DNA of 62,745 bases from an uncultured Lachnoclostridium sp. (GCA_944376715.1 CALWDO010000012.1:1-62745); one strand, 5' to 3'; shown: positions 1 through 9,232, counted from the first letter of the stretch. Notes: a model not told the origin generated them from the sequence alone. Numbers and translations are program-made.

Positions 1-19
1 TAAGAAAGAGAAAGAGCCA

Positions 20-49
20 TTGTAAACACACGGTTGTCTGTGCTACAAT
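20..49 (+). promoter_or_regulatory. Sigma-A promoter for the DUF362-hflX run
   Basis: A TTGTAA -35 box (20-25) and a TACAAT -10 box (44-49) are separated by 18 bases. Transcription would start near position 56, only a few bases before the ATG at 59, so the first mRNA would be nearly leaderless. No Shine-Dalgarno sequence is visible before that ATG. This is a sequence-based prediction. Confidence 0.5.
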
Positions 50-58
50 GAATGCAGT

Positions 59-1171
59 ATGAGAAAAGATGAATTGTATATTATCCATGGAAAACAATAT
101 ATAGAAATGACAGAGCGTTTGCTGCAGGAAGCAGATCTGGCAGGCATGATCGGAGACAGAGAGAAACGGATCGGTATCAAGCCCAATCTGGTATCCGCTT
201 CACCGGCTTTTGAAGGCGGGACGACCCATCCGGAAGTGGTTGAGGGACTGGTCCGCTATCTGCAGCAGCACGGATTTTACAATCTGGCTATCATGGAAGG
301 TTCCTGGGTGGGCGGACGGACGGAAGACGCTTTTGATGTCTGCGGCTATCGGGAACTGGCAGAGCGTCTTCATGTGGAGCTGATCGACGCGCAGAAAGAA
401 AAAAGCGTGACGAAAGACTGCGGAGGCATGGAACTTCATATCTGCCGCTGTGCAGAGCACGTGGATTTTATGATTAATGTACCGGTACTGAAAGGGCACT
501 GCCAGACACGGATTACCTGCGCTCTCAAAAATATGAAAGGACTCCTGCCCAACGGGGAGAAGCGCAGATTTCATGCCATGGGGCTGCACCGTCCGATCGC
601 CCATCTGGCGCTGGGGATCCGGCAGGATTTTATCCTGGTGGACAATATCTGCGGCGATCTGAGTTTTGAAGACGGAGGAAATCCCACGGAGATGAACCGA
701 CTTCTGGCTGCCGCGGATCCGGTTCTCTGCGACGCGTATGTTTGCCGTTTCCTGCATTATCAGACAAGGGACGTGCCGTATATCGGCATGGCGGAGACGC
801 TGGGCGCCGGCAGCAGTGATCTGGACCGCGCGGTGATCCGGGAATTGAATAAGCCGGAACATGCGGCGGAGCTTCCGGAACTTGGGAGAGTTTTGAAGCT
901 GGCAGAGATGGCGGAGGAAGTGGAATCATGCAGCGCCTGTTACGGATATTTGATCCCGGCGCTGGATATGCTGGAAAAAGAAGGCTTTTTAAAGAATTTT
1001 AAAGAAAAGGTCTGCATTGGCCAGGGATTCCGGGGAAAGAACGGCGTACTCGGAGTGGGCAGATGTACGGCAGGGTTCACGCATCATCTGGACGGCTGTC
1101 CTCCTACGGAACAGGAGATGTATGTGTTCCTGAAAAATTATATTGCGGGAAAGGAGTCACCACAGGATTGA
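59..1171 (+). CDS. DUF362 domain protein
   Basis: This 370-residue protein carries the DUF362 signature near its N terminus (IKPNLVSASP, about residues 41-50), followed by the typical THPEVVEGLVRYL helix. DUF362 proteins are often annotated as iron-sulfur proteins, but this copy has no C-terminal 2[4Fe-4S] ferredoxin domain; its cysteines are scattered (CRC near 130, CSAC near 295). Its reaction is unknown. It heads a run of overlapping genes and its stop codon overlaps the TTG start of hflX. No ribosome site precedes the ATG; an internal ATG at 107 is an alternative start. The family call is firm, the function open. Confidence 0.8.
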   Translation: MRKDELYIIHGKQYIEMTERLLQEADLAGMIGDREKRIGIKPNLVSASPAFEGGTTHPEVVEGLVRYLQQHGFYNLAIMEGSWVGGRTEDAFDVCGYRELAERLHVELIDAQKEKSVTKDCGGMELHICRCAEHVDFMINVPVLKGHCQTRITCALKNMKGLLPNGEKRRFHAMGLHRPIAHLALGIRQDFILVDNICGDLSFEDGGNPTEMNRLLAAADPVLCDAYVCRFLHYQTRDVPYIGMAETLGAGSSDLDRAVIRELNKPEHAAELPELGRVLKLAEMAEEVESCSACYGYLIPALDMLEKEGFLKNFKEKVCIGQGFRGKNGVLGVGRCTAGFTHHLDGCPPTEQEMYVFLKNYIAGKESPQD

Positions 1172-2283
1172 CAGAGAAAAGGGAACGTGCTTTTTTGCTT
1201 GGAGTGAATCTGAACGACGGAGAAAATTTTGAACGTTCCATGCAGGAACTGAAAAGTCTGGCGGAGGCGTGCCGGATGGAAGTGGCAGGGCAGATGACCC
1301 AGAATCTCGCCAAACCGCATAACGCCTTGTATATGGGAAGAGGAAAGCTTGGCGAGCTGCAGGATCTGCTGGAACAGGAGCCGGTGGATGTGCTGATCTT
1401 TGACCGATCCCTGACGCCGTCCCAGCTTCGGAATCTGCAGAACATCCTGGATTTGCCGATTCTGGACCGCACGACTCTGATTCTGGAAATCTTTGCCAGG
1501 AGGGCGCAGACCAGGGAAGCGCGTCTGCAGGTGGAGGCGGCGAGGCTTCAATATATTTTGCCCAGACTTACCGGGATGCACAAAGCGCTCAGCCGTCAGG
1601 GCGGAGGCAGCGGGTTGGCCAACCGGGGCGCAGGAGAGAAGAAACTGGAGCTGGACCGCCGCCGGATAGAAAAAAGGATGGCGGAACTGCGCCGGGAGCT
1701 GGATAAGATATCCACAGAGAGGGAGACGCAGCGCCGGAAACGGGGACAGAGCGGGATCCCCAGAGTAGCGCTGGTAGGTTATACCAATGCAGGAAAATCT
1801 ACGCTGATGAACCGGATGCTGGAAACTTATATGAGGAACAACGCCGGAAAAGTGCTGGAAAAAGACATGCTGTTCGCCACGTTGGATACGACGGTCCGCA
1901 GGATCCAGGCAGGACCGGAGCGGGTGTTTCTGCTGTCGGATACGGTAGGATTCATTCATCAGCTTCCGGCAGGACTGGTAAAAGCGTTCCGGTCCACGCT
2001 GGATGAGGCGAGAGAAGCAGATCTGCTGCTACTGGTACTGGATGATTCCGATGAAGATCATATCCGCCAGAAACAGGTGACGGAGGAGACGCTGAAAGAG
2101 TTAGGAGCGGGCGATATTCCCGTGATCTATGTCTATAATAAAGCGGATCTTCGCCTTGGGGAAGAAGAACTGCCCAGAGTCCGGGGGGATCGGATCTACA
2201 TGTCAGCCAGAAGCGGGGCAGGTGTCCCGGAATTGACAGACATGATTTTTGCCCGGCTGAAGAAGACGGGAGGTGCCGGATGA
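1168..2283 (+). CDS. hflX: GTPase HflX
   Basis: HflX is a ribosome-binding GTPase that splits stalled or hibernating 70S ribosomes and is linked to heat and antibiotic stress. The protein has the HflX N-terminal domain with a glycine-rich segment (SRQGGGSGLANRGAGE) and coiled coil, then a GTPase domain: G1 GYTNAGKST (about residue 204), G3 DTVGFI (about 258), G4 NKAD (about 324) and G5 SARSG. I place the start at TTG 1168, which overlaps the upstream stop (TTGA) and follows AAGGAG with suitable spacing; the longer open frame to 1063 would overlap DUF362 by over 100 bases. The product is 371 residues. Confidence 0.93.
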   Translation: MTEKRERAFLLGVNLNDGENFERSMQELKSLAEACRMEVAGQMTQNLAKPHNALYMGRGKLGELQDLLEQEPVDVLIFDRSLTPSQLRNLQNILDLPILDRTTLILEIFARRAQTREARLQVEAARLQYILPRLTGMHKALSRQGGGSGLANRGAGEKKLELDRRRIEKRMAELRRELDKISTERETQRRKRGQSGIPRVALVGYTNAGKSTLMNRMLETYMRNNAGKVLEKDMLFATLDTTVRRIQAGPERVFLLSDTVGFIHQLPAGLVKAFRSTLDEAREADLLLLVLDDSDEDHIRQKQVTEETLKELGAGDIPVIYVYNKADLRLGEEELPRVRGDRIYMSARSGAGVPELTDMIFARLKKTGGAG

Positions 2284-3437
2284 GAAGCAGAAGACTTGTG
2301 TGTATGCTTGCCCTGGTATTTCTGATCGGAGGATGCGGACAGTCGGCCGGTCTGACGGGAGAAAGCCAGACTGCGCCGGAGGAGGCATTGTCTCCGGAAA
2401 ACGGTACGGAAGCGCAGGGTACCGGAGACGGTGTTTTGACAGTTAAGGAAGAAGAACCGGATCTTCATGAATATGATTTTACACTGGCTTTTGCCGGGGA
2501 TATCAACCTGGGAGATGACTGGGGCACGATGGATTATTACCGGGAACAGGAGAACGGGATCCGCGGCTGCATTGACCCGCAGCTGATCAGGCGGATGCAG
2601 GAAGCCGACCTGATGTGTCTGAATCTGGAGTGCTGCCTGTCGGACGCAGGAGAACCTATGGCAGGCAAAGCATATACGTTCCGGGGATCTCCGGATCATG
2701 TAAAGATACTGGAAGAACTGGGCGTGGATCTGGTCAATCTGGCTAATAATCACGTGTTTGATTATGGAGAAGAGGCGTTCCTGGACATGCTTTCTGTTTT
2801 GAAGGAGGAAGGGCTGCCCAAAGTGGGAGCAGGCGCGGATGCGCAGGAAGCTCAGGCCCCCTGGTACGGGACGTTTGACGGAAAAACTGTAGCTGTGGTA
2901 TCTGCCACACGCGCGGAAAAATATATTCTGACTCCGGAGGCAGGAGAAGATACGCCCGGCGTATTCCGGTGCTATGAGATGGAGAATCTTTTGAATACCG
3001 TGGAAGAAGCGGACAGGAATGCTGATTTTGTCATCGCTTATATTCATTGGGGCACTGAATACAGCGAAGAACTGGAAGATGCGCAGACGGAAGGAGCCAG
3101 AGCGCTGGCGGACGCCGGCGCGGACGTGGTGCTGGGAGCTCACCCGCACTGTCTGCAGGGGGCGGAATATTACAATGGAACGCCGGTATTTTACAGTCTG
3201 GGAAACTACTGGTTTAATGAAAAAACACTGGATACTACCCTGCTGGAACTGCATTTTTATGGAAATGACGAGGAACAGCATCTGGAGGTGACTCCGGTGC
3301 CTGCCCGGCAGGAAGGATATTATACGAGACTTTTGACAGATCCGCAGGAAGTGGATGCATGGCAGACACATATGGAAGGAATGGAACCTTCCGGGATCTG
3401 GTTTGACGAAAATGGGATAGCGAGAGAGGTTGAATAG
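2280..3437 (+). CDS. CapA-family lipoprotein
   Basis: This 385-residue protein starts with a lipoprotein signal peptide ending in LIGGC (Cys19), then a low-complexity acidic linker and a CapA/PgsA metallophosphoesterase-like fold: FAGDINLGD, NLANNHVFDYG, GAHPHCLQG and YSLGNYWFNE motifs. CapA proteins take part in poly-gamma-glutamate capsule production in Bacillus, but many clostridial relatives stand alone, as here, without capB or capC. The substrate is therefore unknown. The ATG overlaps the hflX stop (ATGA). It should sit outside the membrane, anchored by lipid. Confidence 0.85.
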   Translation: MRSRRLVCMLALVFLIGGCGQSAGLTGESQTAPEEALSPENGTEAQGTGDGVLTVKEEEPDLHEYDFTLAFAGDINLGDDWGTMDYYREQENGIRGCIDPQLIRRMQEADLMCLNLECCLSDAGEPMAGKAYTFRGSPDHVKILEELGVDLVNLANNHVFDYGEEAFLDMLSVLKEEGLPKVGAGADAQEAQAPWYGTFDGKTVAVVSATRAEKYILTPEAGEDTPGVFRCYEMENLLNTVEEADRNADFVIAYIHWGTEYSEELEDAQTEGARALADAGADVVLGAHPHCLQGAEYYNGTPVFYSLGNYWFNEKTLDTTLLELHFYGNDEEQHLEVTPVPARQEGYYTRLLTDPQEVDAWQTHMEGMEPSGIWFDENGIAREVE

Positions 3438-3439
3438 AG

Positions 3440-3982
3440 ATGGAGATTAGACAGGCAAACCGCAGAGAAAGAAAATTGATGAAGAAACTGTATCTGAGAG
3501 CGTTTCCCAAAGCGGAACGCAAACCTTTCAGTGCCATGTGCAGGATGGCGGCAAAAGGAATGATGGAGATGCTTATTATCGCGGATCAGGGGTACATGGT
3601 GGGACTGGCCATTACCGCCAGGTATCAGGATCTGGTATTGTTGGATTACTTTGCGGTATCGGAAGCGTTTCGGGGACAAAATTATGGCTCCCGGGCTTTG
3701 GAAATGCTGAAAAAACGTTATGAAGACCAACGTTTTCTTCTGGAAATCGAGACTCCGGATGAAAGGGCTTCCAATCAGGCGCAGAGAATCCGCAGGAAGA
3801 ATTTTTATCTGCGGGGAGGCATGAAGGAGACAGGGATTCAGGTCAGTTTATGCGGCGTGCACATGGAACTTATGTCGGATGGAAAAGAAGTAAGTTTTGA
3901 AGAATACCATGATATTTATAAAAACGCGGTGAATCCGGTATTCGCTCGAAAGATCACCCGGATTGGCGCGGATGCGAAATGA
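3440..3982 (+). CDS. GNAT-family N-acetyltransferase
   Basis: This 180-residue protein has a GNAT fold with the acetyl-CoA motif A in the segment FRGQNYGSRALEMLKKRY (about residues 76-93), preceded by the beta strand LDYFAVSE. The N-terminal segment (IRQANRRERKLMKKLYLRAFPKAERKPF) is typical of a subgroup seen in Lachnospiraceae. The acceptor substrate cannot be inferred. It follows CapA by two bases and ends ten bases before the map start, so all are probably one transcript. Confidence 0.8.
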   Translation: MEIRQANRRERKLMKKLYLRAFPKAERKPFSAMCRMAAKGMMEMLIIADQGYMVGLAITARYQDLVLLDYFAVSEAFRGQNYGSRALEMLKKRYEDQRFLLEIETPDERASNQAQRIRRKNFYLRGGMKETGIQVSLCGVHMELMSDGKEVSFEEYHDIYKNAVNPVFARKITRIGADAK

Positions 3983-3992
3983 GGTGCGCCGG

Positions 3993-4775
3993 ATGACCAG
4001 AAGAAGGAAGATATTAAAAACAGGGAATGTACTGGTGAAAAGCACAGCTCAGCTGGAAGGGATCCGGGAGAGCGGCAGGATCAACACGGCAGTCCTGGAT
4101 TATGTGCAGGATCACATATGCGCCGGTATCTCCACGGAGGAGATCGACAGATGGGTTTATGAGCAGACTACCCGCGCCGGAGCGGTTCCGGCTCCGTTAA
4201 ATTATGAAGGATTTCCCAAAAGTGTGTGCACATCCCGGAACCAGGCGGTGTGCCACGGGATACCAAATGAAAAGGAGATCCTGAAAGAAGGAGACATCAT
4301 CAATGTGGATGTTTCCACGATTTATAACGGATATTTTTCAGACGCTTCCAGGATGTTCTGCATCGGGGAAGTGAGCGAGGACAAGAGACGTCTGGTACAG
4401 ACGGCAAAAGAAGCGATACAGGTAGGGCTTCTGGAAGTAAAGCCCTGGAAACCTCTGGGTGATATGGGCCATGCCATACACATGTATGTGAAGAGCCGCG
4501 GATATTCCGTGGTGGAAGAGATCGGCGGACACGGCGTGGGCCTTCAGTTCCATGAAGAACCCTGGGTCAGCTATGTGGCAGCAAAGGGCAGCGGAGAGAT
4601 CATGGTACCCGGCCTGGTATTTACCATAGAACCCATGATCAACATGGGAGGCCCGGAAGTATATGTGGATGACAGCAACGGCTGGACAGTCTATACAGAG
4701 GACGGGATGCCGTCGGCTCAGTGGGAAGTGACGGTGGCGGTAACGCAGGACGGCTATGAGATCCTGACCAGATAG
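3993..4775 (+). CDS. map: Type I methionine aminopeptidase
   Basis: Map removes the initiator methionine from nascent proteins. All metal and catalytic positions are present: His88 (CHGIPNE), Asp106 (NVDVS), Asp117 (FSDASR), His180 (GHGVGLQFHE), Glu213 (TIEPM) and Glu245 (WEVTV). I choose ATG 3993 because GAGGTG at 3981-3986 gives a good ribosome site; an ATG/GTG earlier in the same frame would overlap the GNAT gene. The product is 260 residues and lacks the SEC-C zinc motif that some clostridial Map proteins carry. It lies away from the ribosomal operon copy expected elsewhere, so it may be a second Map. Confidence 0.92.
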   Translation: MTRRRKILKTGNVLVKSTAQLEGIRESGRINTAVLDYVQDHICAGISTEEIDRWVYEQTTRAGAVPAPLNYEGFPKSVCTSRNQAVCHGIPNEKEILKEGDIINVDVSTIYNGYFSDASRMFCIGEVSEDKRRLVQTAKEAIQVGLLEVKPWKPLGDMGHAIHMYVKSRGYSVVEEIGGHGVGLQFHEEPWVSYVAAKGSGEIMVPGLVFTIEPMINMGGPEVYVDDSNGWTVYTEDGMPSAQWEVTVAVTQDGYEILTR

Positions 4776-4801
4776 GGGTCAGGCAGAAAGGAGTGTGCCG
4801 G

Positions 4802-5956
4802 ATGGAATATTTGTATCCAAAGTATTTTTATGATTTTCAATGTGAAGCGGGAGAGTGCAGCGATACCTGCTGCGCAGGCTGGAAGATTGCGATCGATCCG
4901 GTGTCTCTGAAAAAATACCGGAAGTATCCGGGATTTTTCGGGAATCGTCTGCGGAATTCTGTGGACTGGGAGACGAAGACTTTTGATCAGTACCACCGGC
5001 GCTGCGCGCTTCTGAATGAAGAGAATCTGTGCGATATCTATATTGAGGCAGGCCCCGGAATGCTCTGCAAAACCTGTACCCGTTATCCCAGACACTATGA
5101 GGAATTTGAGAATCTAAGAGAGATTTCTCTGTCATTATCCTGCCCGGCAGCCGCCAGGATGATACTGGGCGACAAGGAAAAGCTCACATTTGAGACTTCT
5201 TTCAGAAAAACCCCGGAGGAAGAATACGAAAGTTTTGATTTCTTCCTGTTTACGAAGCTTCAGGAAATCCGGGATTTTCTCTATGAACGGATCCAGGACC
5301 GGGACCGGAGCATGGAACTGCGCATGGCAGAGATACTGGCTGCGGGCCACGACCTGCAGTCCAGGATTGGCAGAAAGCAGCTCTATGAGATAGATGATTT
5401 CCTGAAATGGTGCCGTACGAAGGCATTTCAGCGCCAGGCGGATAAAAAGTTTTCCGCTTATCAGAATCATCCGCTGGAAGCGCGTATTCAGATGCGCCGG
5501 ATGTGGAGGAGACTGTACCGGATGGAAGTGCTAAAGCCGGAATGGACAACATTTCTCAAATATCAGGAGCTGCGGCTGTATCATGACATGAGTCTGGATG
5601 AATACCGGAAGGCGTGCCATGAATTTGAAGAATATATGAAAGACCAGGAGACGGAATATGAGCAGCTTCTGATGTATTTTATCTTTGTGTATTTCTGCGG
5701 CGCGGTCTATGATGAAAACGCGTACGGCAAGATTAAGCTGGCGGTGGTCAGCACCATGCTGATCCGAGAGATGGGTATGGCCGTCTGGCTGGAGAACGGG
5801 AAGACTTTTACGCTGGAGGATCAGGTACGGATTGCTTACCGGTATGCCAGAGAGATCGAACATTCTGATCCGAATATCGAGACTCTGGAAGCGATGGTGA
5901 CAGACGAGGATCTGTTCCGGCTGGACCGTCTTCTGAAAGGATTGTTGGGAAGATGA
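4802..5956 (+). CDS. FliB-family lysine N-methylase
   Basis: This 384-residue protein matches the FliB (flagellin lysine-N-methylase) family by its N-terminal cysteine cluster (CEAGECSDTCCAGW, about residues 15-28) and further cysteines (CDIYIEAGPGMLCKTCTRYPR), which probably bind an iron-sulfur cluster. FliB methylates flagellin lysines in Salmonella. No flagellar gene is in view, so the target may be another surface protein. ATG 4802 follows AAAGGAG at 4787-4793; an in-frame GTG at 4793 lies inside that ribosome site and is unlikely. Its stop overlaps the next start. Confidence 0.82.
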   Translation: MEYLYPKYFYDFQCEAGECSDTCCAGWKIAIDPVSLKKYRKYPGFFGNRLRNSVDWETKTFDQYHRRCALLNEENLCDIYIEAGPGMLCKTCTRYPRHYEEFENLREISLSLSCPAAARMILGDKEKLTFETSFRKTPEEEYESFDFFLFTKLQEIRDFLYERIQDRDRSMELRMAEILAAGHDLQSRIGRKQLYEIDDFLKWCRTKAFQRQADKKFSAYQNHPLEARIQMRRMWRRLYRMEVLKPEWTTFLKYQELRLYHDMSLDEYRKACHEFEEYMKDQETEYEQLLMYFIFVYFCGAVYDENAYGKIKLAVVSTMLIREMGMAVWLENGKTFTLEDQVRIAYRYAREIEHSDPNIETLEAMVTDEDLFRLDRLLKGLLGR

Positions 5957-6444
5957 TACATTTTTTTTGGGCCAGGTATACAGCGGAGCTGCCGTATGGC
6001 GGAAGCAGGGATACGGCACGCAAGGCAATCGGGGAGGACGCGGGAGAAGAGGGATATTTCGAAAATTATTATGAGAACGGAGATACATTCCGGATTTTTC
6101 TGAAACGTAAGTTTCCATTCTCTTTCCTGATTGCCGTTCCGGAAGGGCAGGGAATCTGGAAGGACGGAACCGTGCAGATAGAGTTTCGGGTATCGAAGAT
6201 GTCCCGCGCGGTGGAATGGATCCTGTACGGTCCGGCCGCGGTGATGTGCGTGATCCTGGCCGCGGCAGGAATCGCCGCGGGACTTCCCATTCTGTGGAAG
6301 CTGGCGGCGTTTGTGGCTCTGCTGCTGGTGCTGCGTCAGGGGATACGTACTGTCGGTTTCTGGACAGAGGTATTTCCTGCATTACAGAGGTTGGAAAATC
6401 TGTTGGAAAGCCCTGATTTCAGGGTTGACAAGTCTGTGCAATAG
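5953..6444 (+). CDS. Small membrane protein of unknown function
   Basis: I do not recognise this 163-residue protein. The first about 90 residues are soluble and charged; two hydrophobic helices follow (about residues 91-112 and 114-132, rich in Ala/Leu/Val), then a short amphipathic tail. Its ATG overlaps the stop of the FliB-like gene (ATGA), so the two are almost certainly translated together and may be functionally linked. It is the last gene before the M-box leader. Confidence 0.6.
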   Translation: MIHFFWARYTAELPYGGSRDTARKAIGEDAGEEGYFENYYENGDTFRIFLKRKFPFSFLIAVPEGQGIWKDGTVQIEFRVSKMSRAVEWILYGPAAVMCVILAAAGIAAGLPILWKLAAFVALLLVLRQGIRTVGFWTEVFPALQRLENLLESPDFRVDKSVQ

Positions 6445-6449
6445 AAGTA

Positions 6450-6673
6450 CACTGGACATAGTGACAAGTTGATAGATCCGGTAGGTAAGGCTACCGCAGG
6501 GATATGGGTTGCTGCCGCAAAATGATGGAGACATCATGCGTTGGTTTGAACAGGCGATATCGAAACGAAGGTATCATCTAATGCAATTTCACCGCCCTGC
6601 GATGCTAAAGCTTGGACGGTTGCACCAGAGAGATTTCCCCGTGTGAAGTTCAAGCTTCGCACGGGATTTTTTA
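6450..6673 (+). promoter_or_regulatory. M-box (ykoK) magnesium riboswitch with terminator
   Basis: The region between the small membrane protein and mgtE holds M-box-like conserved blocks: GTAGGTAAGGCTACC, GGGTTGCTGCCGCAAAATG, GGAGACATCATGCG, GAAGGTATCATCTAATGC and CACCGCCCTGCGATGC. M-boxes bind Mg2+ and terminate transcription when it is plentiful. The expression platform is an 11-bp terminator stem (CCCGTGTGAAG at 6638-6648 with CTTCGCACGGG at 6655-6665) followed by ATTTTTT. The downstream gene is an Mg2+ transporter, as expected. Identification is from memory of the consensus. Confidence 0.88.
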
Positions 6674-6708
6674 TTTACCGGGCACTATAAGCGCCCAGTA
6701 AATAAAAA
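6668..6708. other. Second hairpin overlapping the M-box terminator tail
   Basis: TTTTTATTTAC (6668-6678) pairs with GTAAATAAAAA (6698-6708), and GGGC (6680-6683) with GCCC (6693-6696). The left arm is the T-run of the M-box terminator, so the two structures cannot coexist fully. It could act as a second or reverse-direction terminator or modulate read-through. Confidence 0.5.
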
Positions 6709-6806
6709 CGCTCCGCGAGGATCGCGCTGCGGCGGATATGAAAAATGCCGTTGTGCTCGCACATAAGGCTTTACCGGAAATAGCGAAAGAAATGGAGGAA
6801 GGACGA

Positions 6807-8159
6807 ATGCAAGATAAGTCGGTTATGAACAGCGCGCTGACGACGCTGGTCGAAAATAAAAAATACAGTTCTATTAAAGACATTCTGCTGACCATGAACC
6901 CGGTTGATATCGCAGAATTGTTTGGTTCTGTCCCTGAACAGACGCTGCCGATCCTGTTTCGTCTTCTCCCCCAGGATCAGGCGGCGGATACATTCGCGGA
7001 GATGGAGCCGGAGCTGCAGCAGATGCTGATTGAAGCATTTTCCGACCGGGAATTAAAAGAAGTGGTGAACGAGCTGTGCGCTGACGACGCGGCGGATCTG
7101 GTGGATGACATGCCTGCCAATGTGGTGAAGAGGATCCTCAGACAGGCGGATCCTGATATGCGGCGGATGATCAATGAGCTTTTAAAATATCCGGAGGATA
7201 CGGCCGGAAGCATCATGACTCCGGAGTTCGTGAAGCTGCGTCCCACCATGACGGCGGATCAGGCGATCAAGAGTATTCGCAGGACAGGACTGGAGAAAGA
7301 GACGATTAACGACTGTTATGTGACAGACCAGGAAAGCCGCCTGATCGGAACCGTATCGATCCGGACTCTGATCACATCCAGGGAAGACGCTCTGATCCAG
7401 AATATCATGGAAGAGAATGTGATCTCTGTCACCGCCAAAGAGGATCAGGAAGAGGTGGCGAGAGTATTTGATAAATACGATCTGATCGCGCTGCCGGTGG
7501 TGGACGGAGAAAATCATCTGGTGGGAATCATCACCGTGGACGATGTTCTGGATGTCATGAAAAAAGAGACCACAGAGGATATGGAAATCATGGCTGCTAT
7601 GATGCCATCGGAGAAGCCATACATCAAGACTCCTGTGGTGGAACTGTATAAGAACCGAATCCCGTGGCTGCTGATTCTTATGATCTCCGCCACGGTAACC
7701 GGATTTATTATTACCAGATTTGAGGATGCGCTGGCGGCTTATGTGGCGCTGACAGCATATATCCCCATGCTCATGGATACGGGCGGCAACTCGGGAAGCC
7801 AGGCGTCCGTAACGGTGATCCGTGCTCTGTCTCTGAATGAACTGGAATTCAAGGATATTTTCAAAGTGATCTGGAAAGAGGTACGTGTGGCGGTTCTGTG
7901 CGGATTAACGCTGGCGGTTGTGAACTTCGCGAAGCTGATGCTTTTTGACCGTCTTGAAGTTATGGTGGCGCTGACGGTCTGCTGTACTTTGGTGGTCACA
8001 GTATTTGTGGCAAAGATTACCGGGTGCATTCTGCCTATGGTGGCCAAGAAGGTTGGCTTTGATCCGGCGGTGATGGCCAGCCCGTTTATCACGACGATTG
8101 TGGATGCGCTGTCCCTTCTCATCTACTTCCAATTTGCAACCATGCTGCTGGGCCTGTAG
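6807..8159 (+). CDS. mgtE: Magnesium transporter MgtE
   Basis: MgtE is an Mg2+ channel gated by cytosolic Mg2+. The 450-residue protein has the N-terminal MgtE superhelical domain (DIAELFGSVPEQ, DDAADLVDDMP), two CBS domains (ending GIITVDDVLDVM), a plug helix and five membrane helices with the family signature PMLMDTGGNSGSQAS. ATG 6807 is preceded by GGAGGA at 6794-6799 with seven bases spacing; the open frame continues upstream to 6738 but has no ribosome site there. Expression is predicted to be shut off by the M-box when Mg2+ is high. It is convergent with the sucrose repressor gene. Confidence 0.95.
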   Translation: MQDKSVMNSALTTLVENKKYSSIKDILLTMNPVDIAELFGSVPEQTLPILFRLLPQDQAADTFAEMEPELQQMLIEAFSDRELKEVVNELCADDAADLVDDMPANVVKRILRQADPDMRRMINELLKYPEDTAGSIMTPEFVKLRPTMTADQAIKSIRRTGLEKETINDCYVTDQESRLIGTVSIRTLITSREDALIQNIMEENVISVTAKEDQEEVARVFDKYDLIALPVVDGENHLVGIITVDDVLDVMKKETTEDMEIMAAMMPSEKPYIKTPVVELYKNRIPWLLILMISATVTGFIITRFEDALAAYVALTAYIPMLMDTGGNSGSQASVTVIRALSLNELEFKDIFKVIWKEVRVAVLCGLTLAVVNFAKLMLFDRLEVMVALTVCCTLVVTVFVAKITGCILPMVAKKVGFDPAVMASPFITTIVDALSLLIYFQFATMLLGL

Positions 8160-8177
8160 GTCCGGCGGCATGTTGTT

Positions 8178-9203
8178 TTAGGAAGTGGTTTCCCGGCGTA
8201 CAAGCACAGGAGTAACCACCTTATGGACGGGTTCTTTCAGGGGAACAGGCCGTCTTTTTTTTCGTTCGTTCATCTGCATGACGAGAAGCTCCATGGCTTC
8301 CCGGGCGATTTTGTCGATCTGCTGGCCCACAGTGCTGGTTGGAATAATGGCCTGGCTGGAGATCGGAGAATCGTCAAAACCGATGAGACGGTAATCGTCG
8401 GGAAGTCTTCCATATTTCCGCACGATCAGATTAAGCAGCATATTGGCATGAGTATCGTTCGCCATGAAAACTCCCTTTCTTTTTCCGGCATATTTTTCTT
8501 CCAAAGTCCGGAATATTTCCTGTATACATTCAAAAGTATCCTGATAACTGTGCCCGAATTCAGACAAGATCAGTTCGTGAGCCATCCGGCGCTCTTTGCA
8601 GATGTCGAGAAATCCCTGGATTCTGCCGTAGGCCGGTACCTGGGGGGATACATGGGAATTAATATGAATCAAAACATCACATTCGTTTTTGCACAGAAGG
8701 CTGGTTGCCTGGACGGCTCCCATATAATTATCTGTATTGACGCTGCAGGTATGCTGGTCTTCCCGCTCGATTGTTACAATGGGTATATTGTAAGAAGCAA
8801 GTTCTTCAGAAGGAATCGTATGGCTCAGGATGATCATGCCCTCGATTTTGTAGGCGAGAAGTTCCTGTATATACTTTTTCTCCACATCTTTTTTTGAGTT
8901 CCCTACAAAGACGAGAAATTTATAACCGTAAGTTTCGTAGGTAGACAAGATCTGATTCAGCATCTGAGAATAATAGTGCAGATACAGATTCGGAATGATA
9001 ATGCCTACGAATTCTGTTTTCCCATTGGCGAGGATGCGCGCCACTTTGTTTTCTTTATAATCCAGAGCCACAAGAGCCTCTGCTATTTTTTCCTGATTTT
9101 CCAGAGTCAGCGAGTCCGGATTGTTAAAATACCTGGAAATGGTAGTCTTGGAAAAATTGGTATATCGTGCAATGTCAGCGAATGTAACATTCTTTTTTCC
9201 CAT
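8178..9203 (-). CDS. scrR: LacI-family sucrose operon repressor
   Basis: This 341-residue protein has the LacI N-terminal helix-turn-helix (TFADIARYTNFSKTTISRYF) and hinge (ENKVARILANGKT), followed by a periplasmic-binding-protein-like effector domain. It is divergent from the sucrose PTS gene and hydrolase, and palindromic operators lie in between, so it very likely represses them and itself. The symbol is assigned from context. The effector is probably fructose or a sugar phosphate, as in other ScrR proteins; the sequence alone does not show this. Confidence 0.85.
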   Translation of the reverse strand: MGKKNVTFADIARYTNFSKTTISRYFNNPDSLTLENQEKIAEALVALDYKENKVARILANGKTEFVGIIIPNLYLHYYSQMLNQILSTYETYGYKFLVFVGNSKKDVEKKYIQELLAYKIEGMIILSHTIPSEELASYNIPIVTIEREDQHTCSVNTDNYMGAVQATSLLCKNECDVLIHINSHVSPQVPAYGRIQGFLDICKERRMAHELILSEFGHSYQDTFECIQEIFRTLEEKYAGKRKGVFMANDTHANMLLNLIVRKYGRLPDDYRLIGFDDSPISSQAIIPTSTVGQQIDKIAREAMELLVMQMNERKKRRPVPLKEPVHKVVTPVLVRRETTS

Positions 9204-9232
9204 AAATGTTTTCCCCGCTTTCTTTTTTTCAA

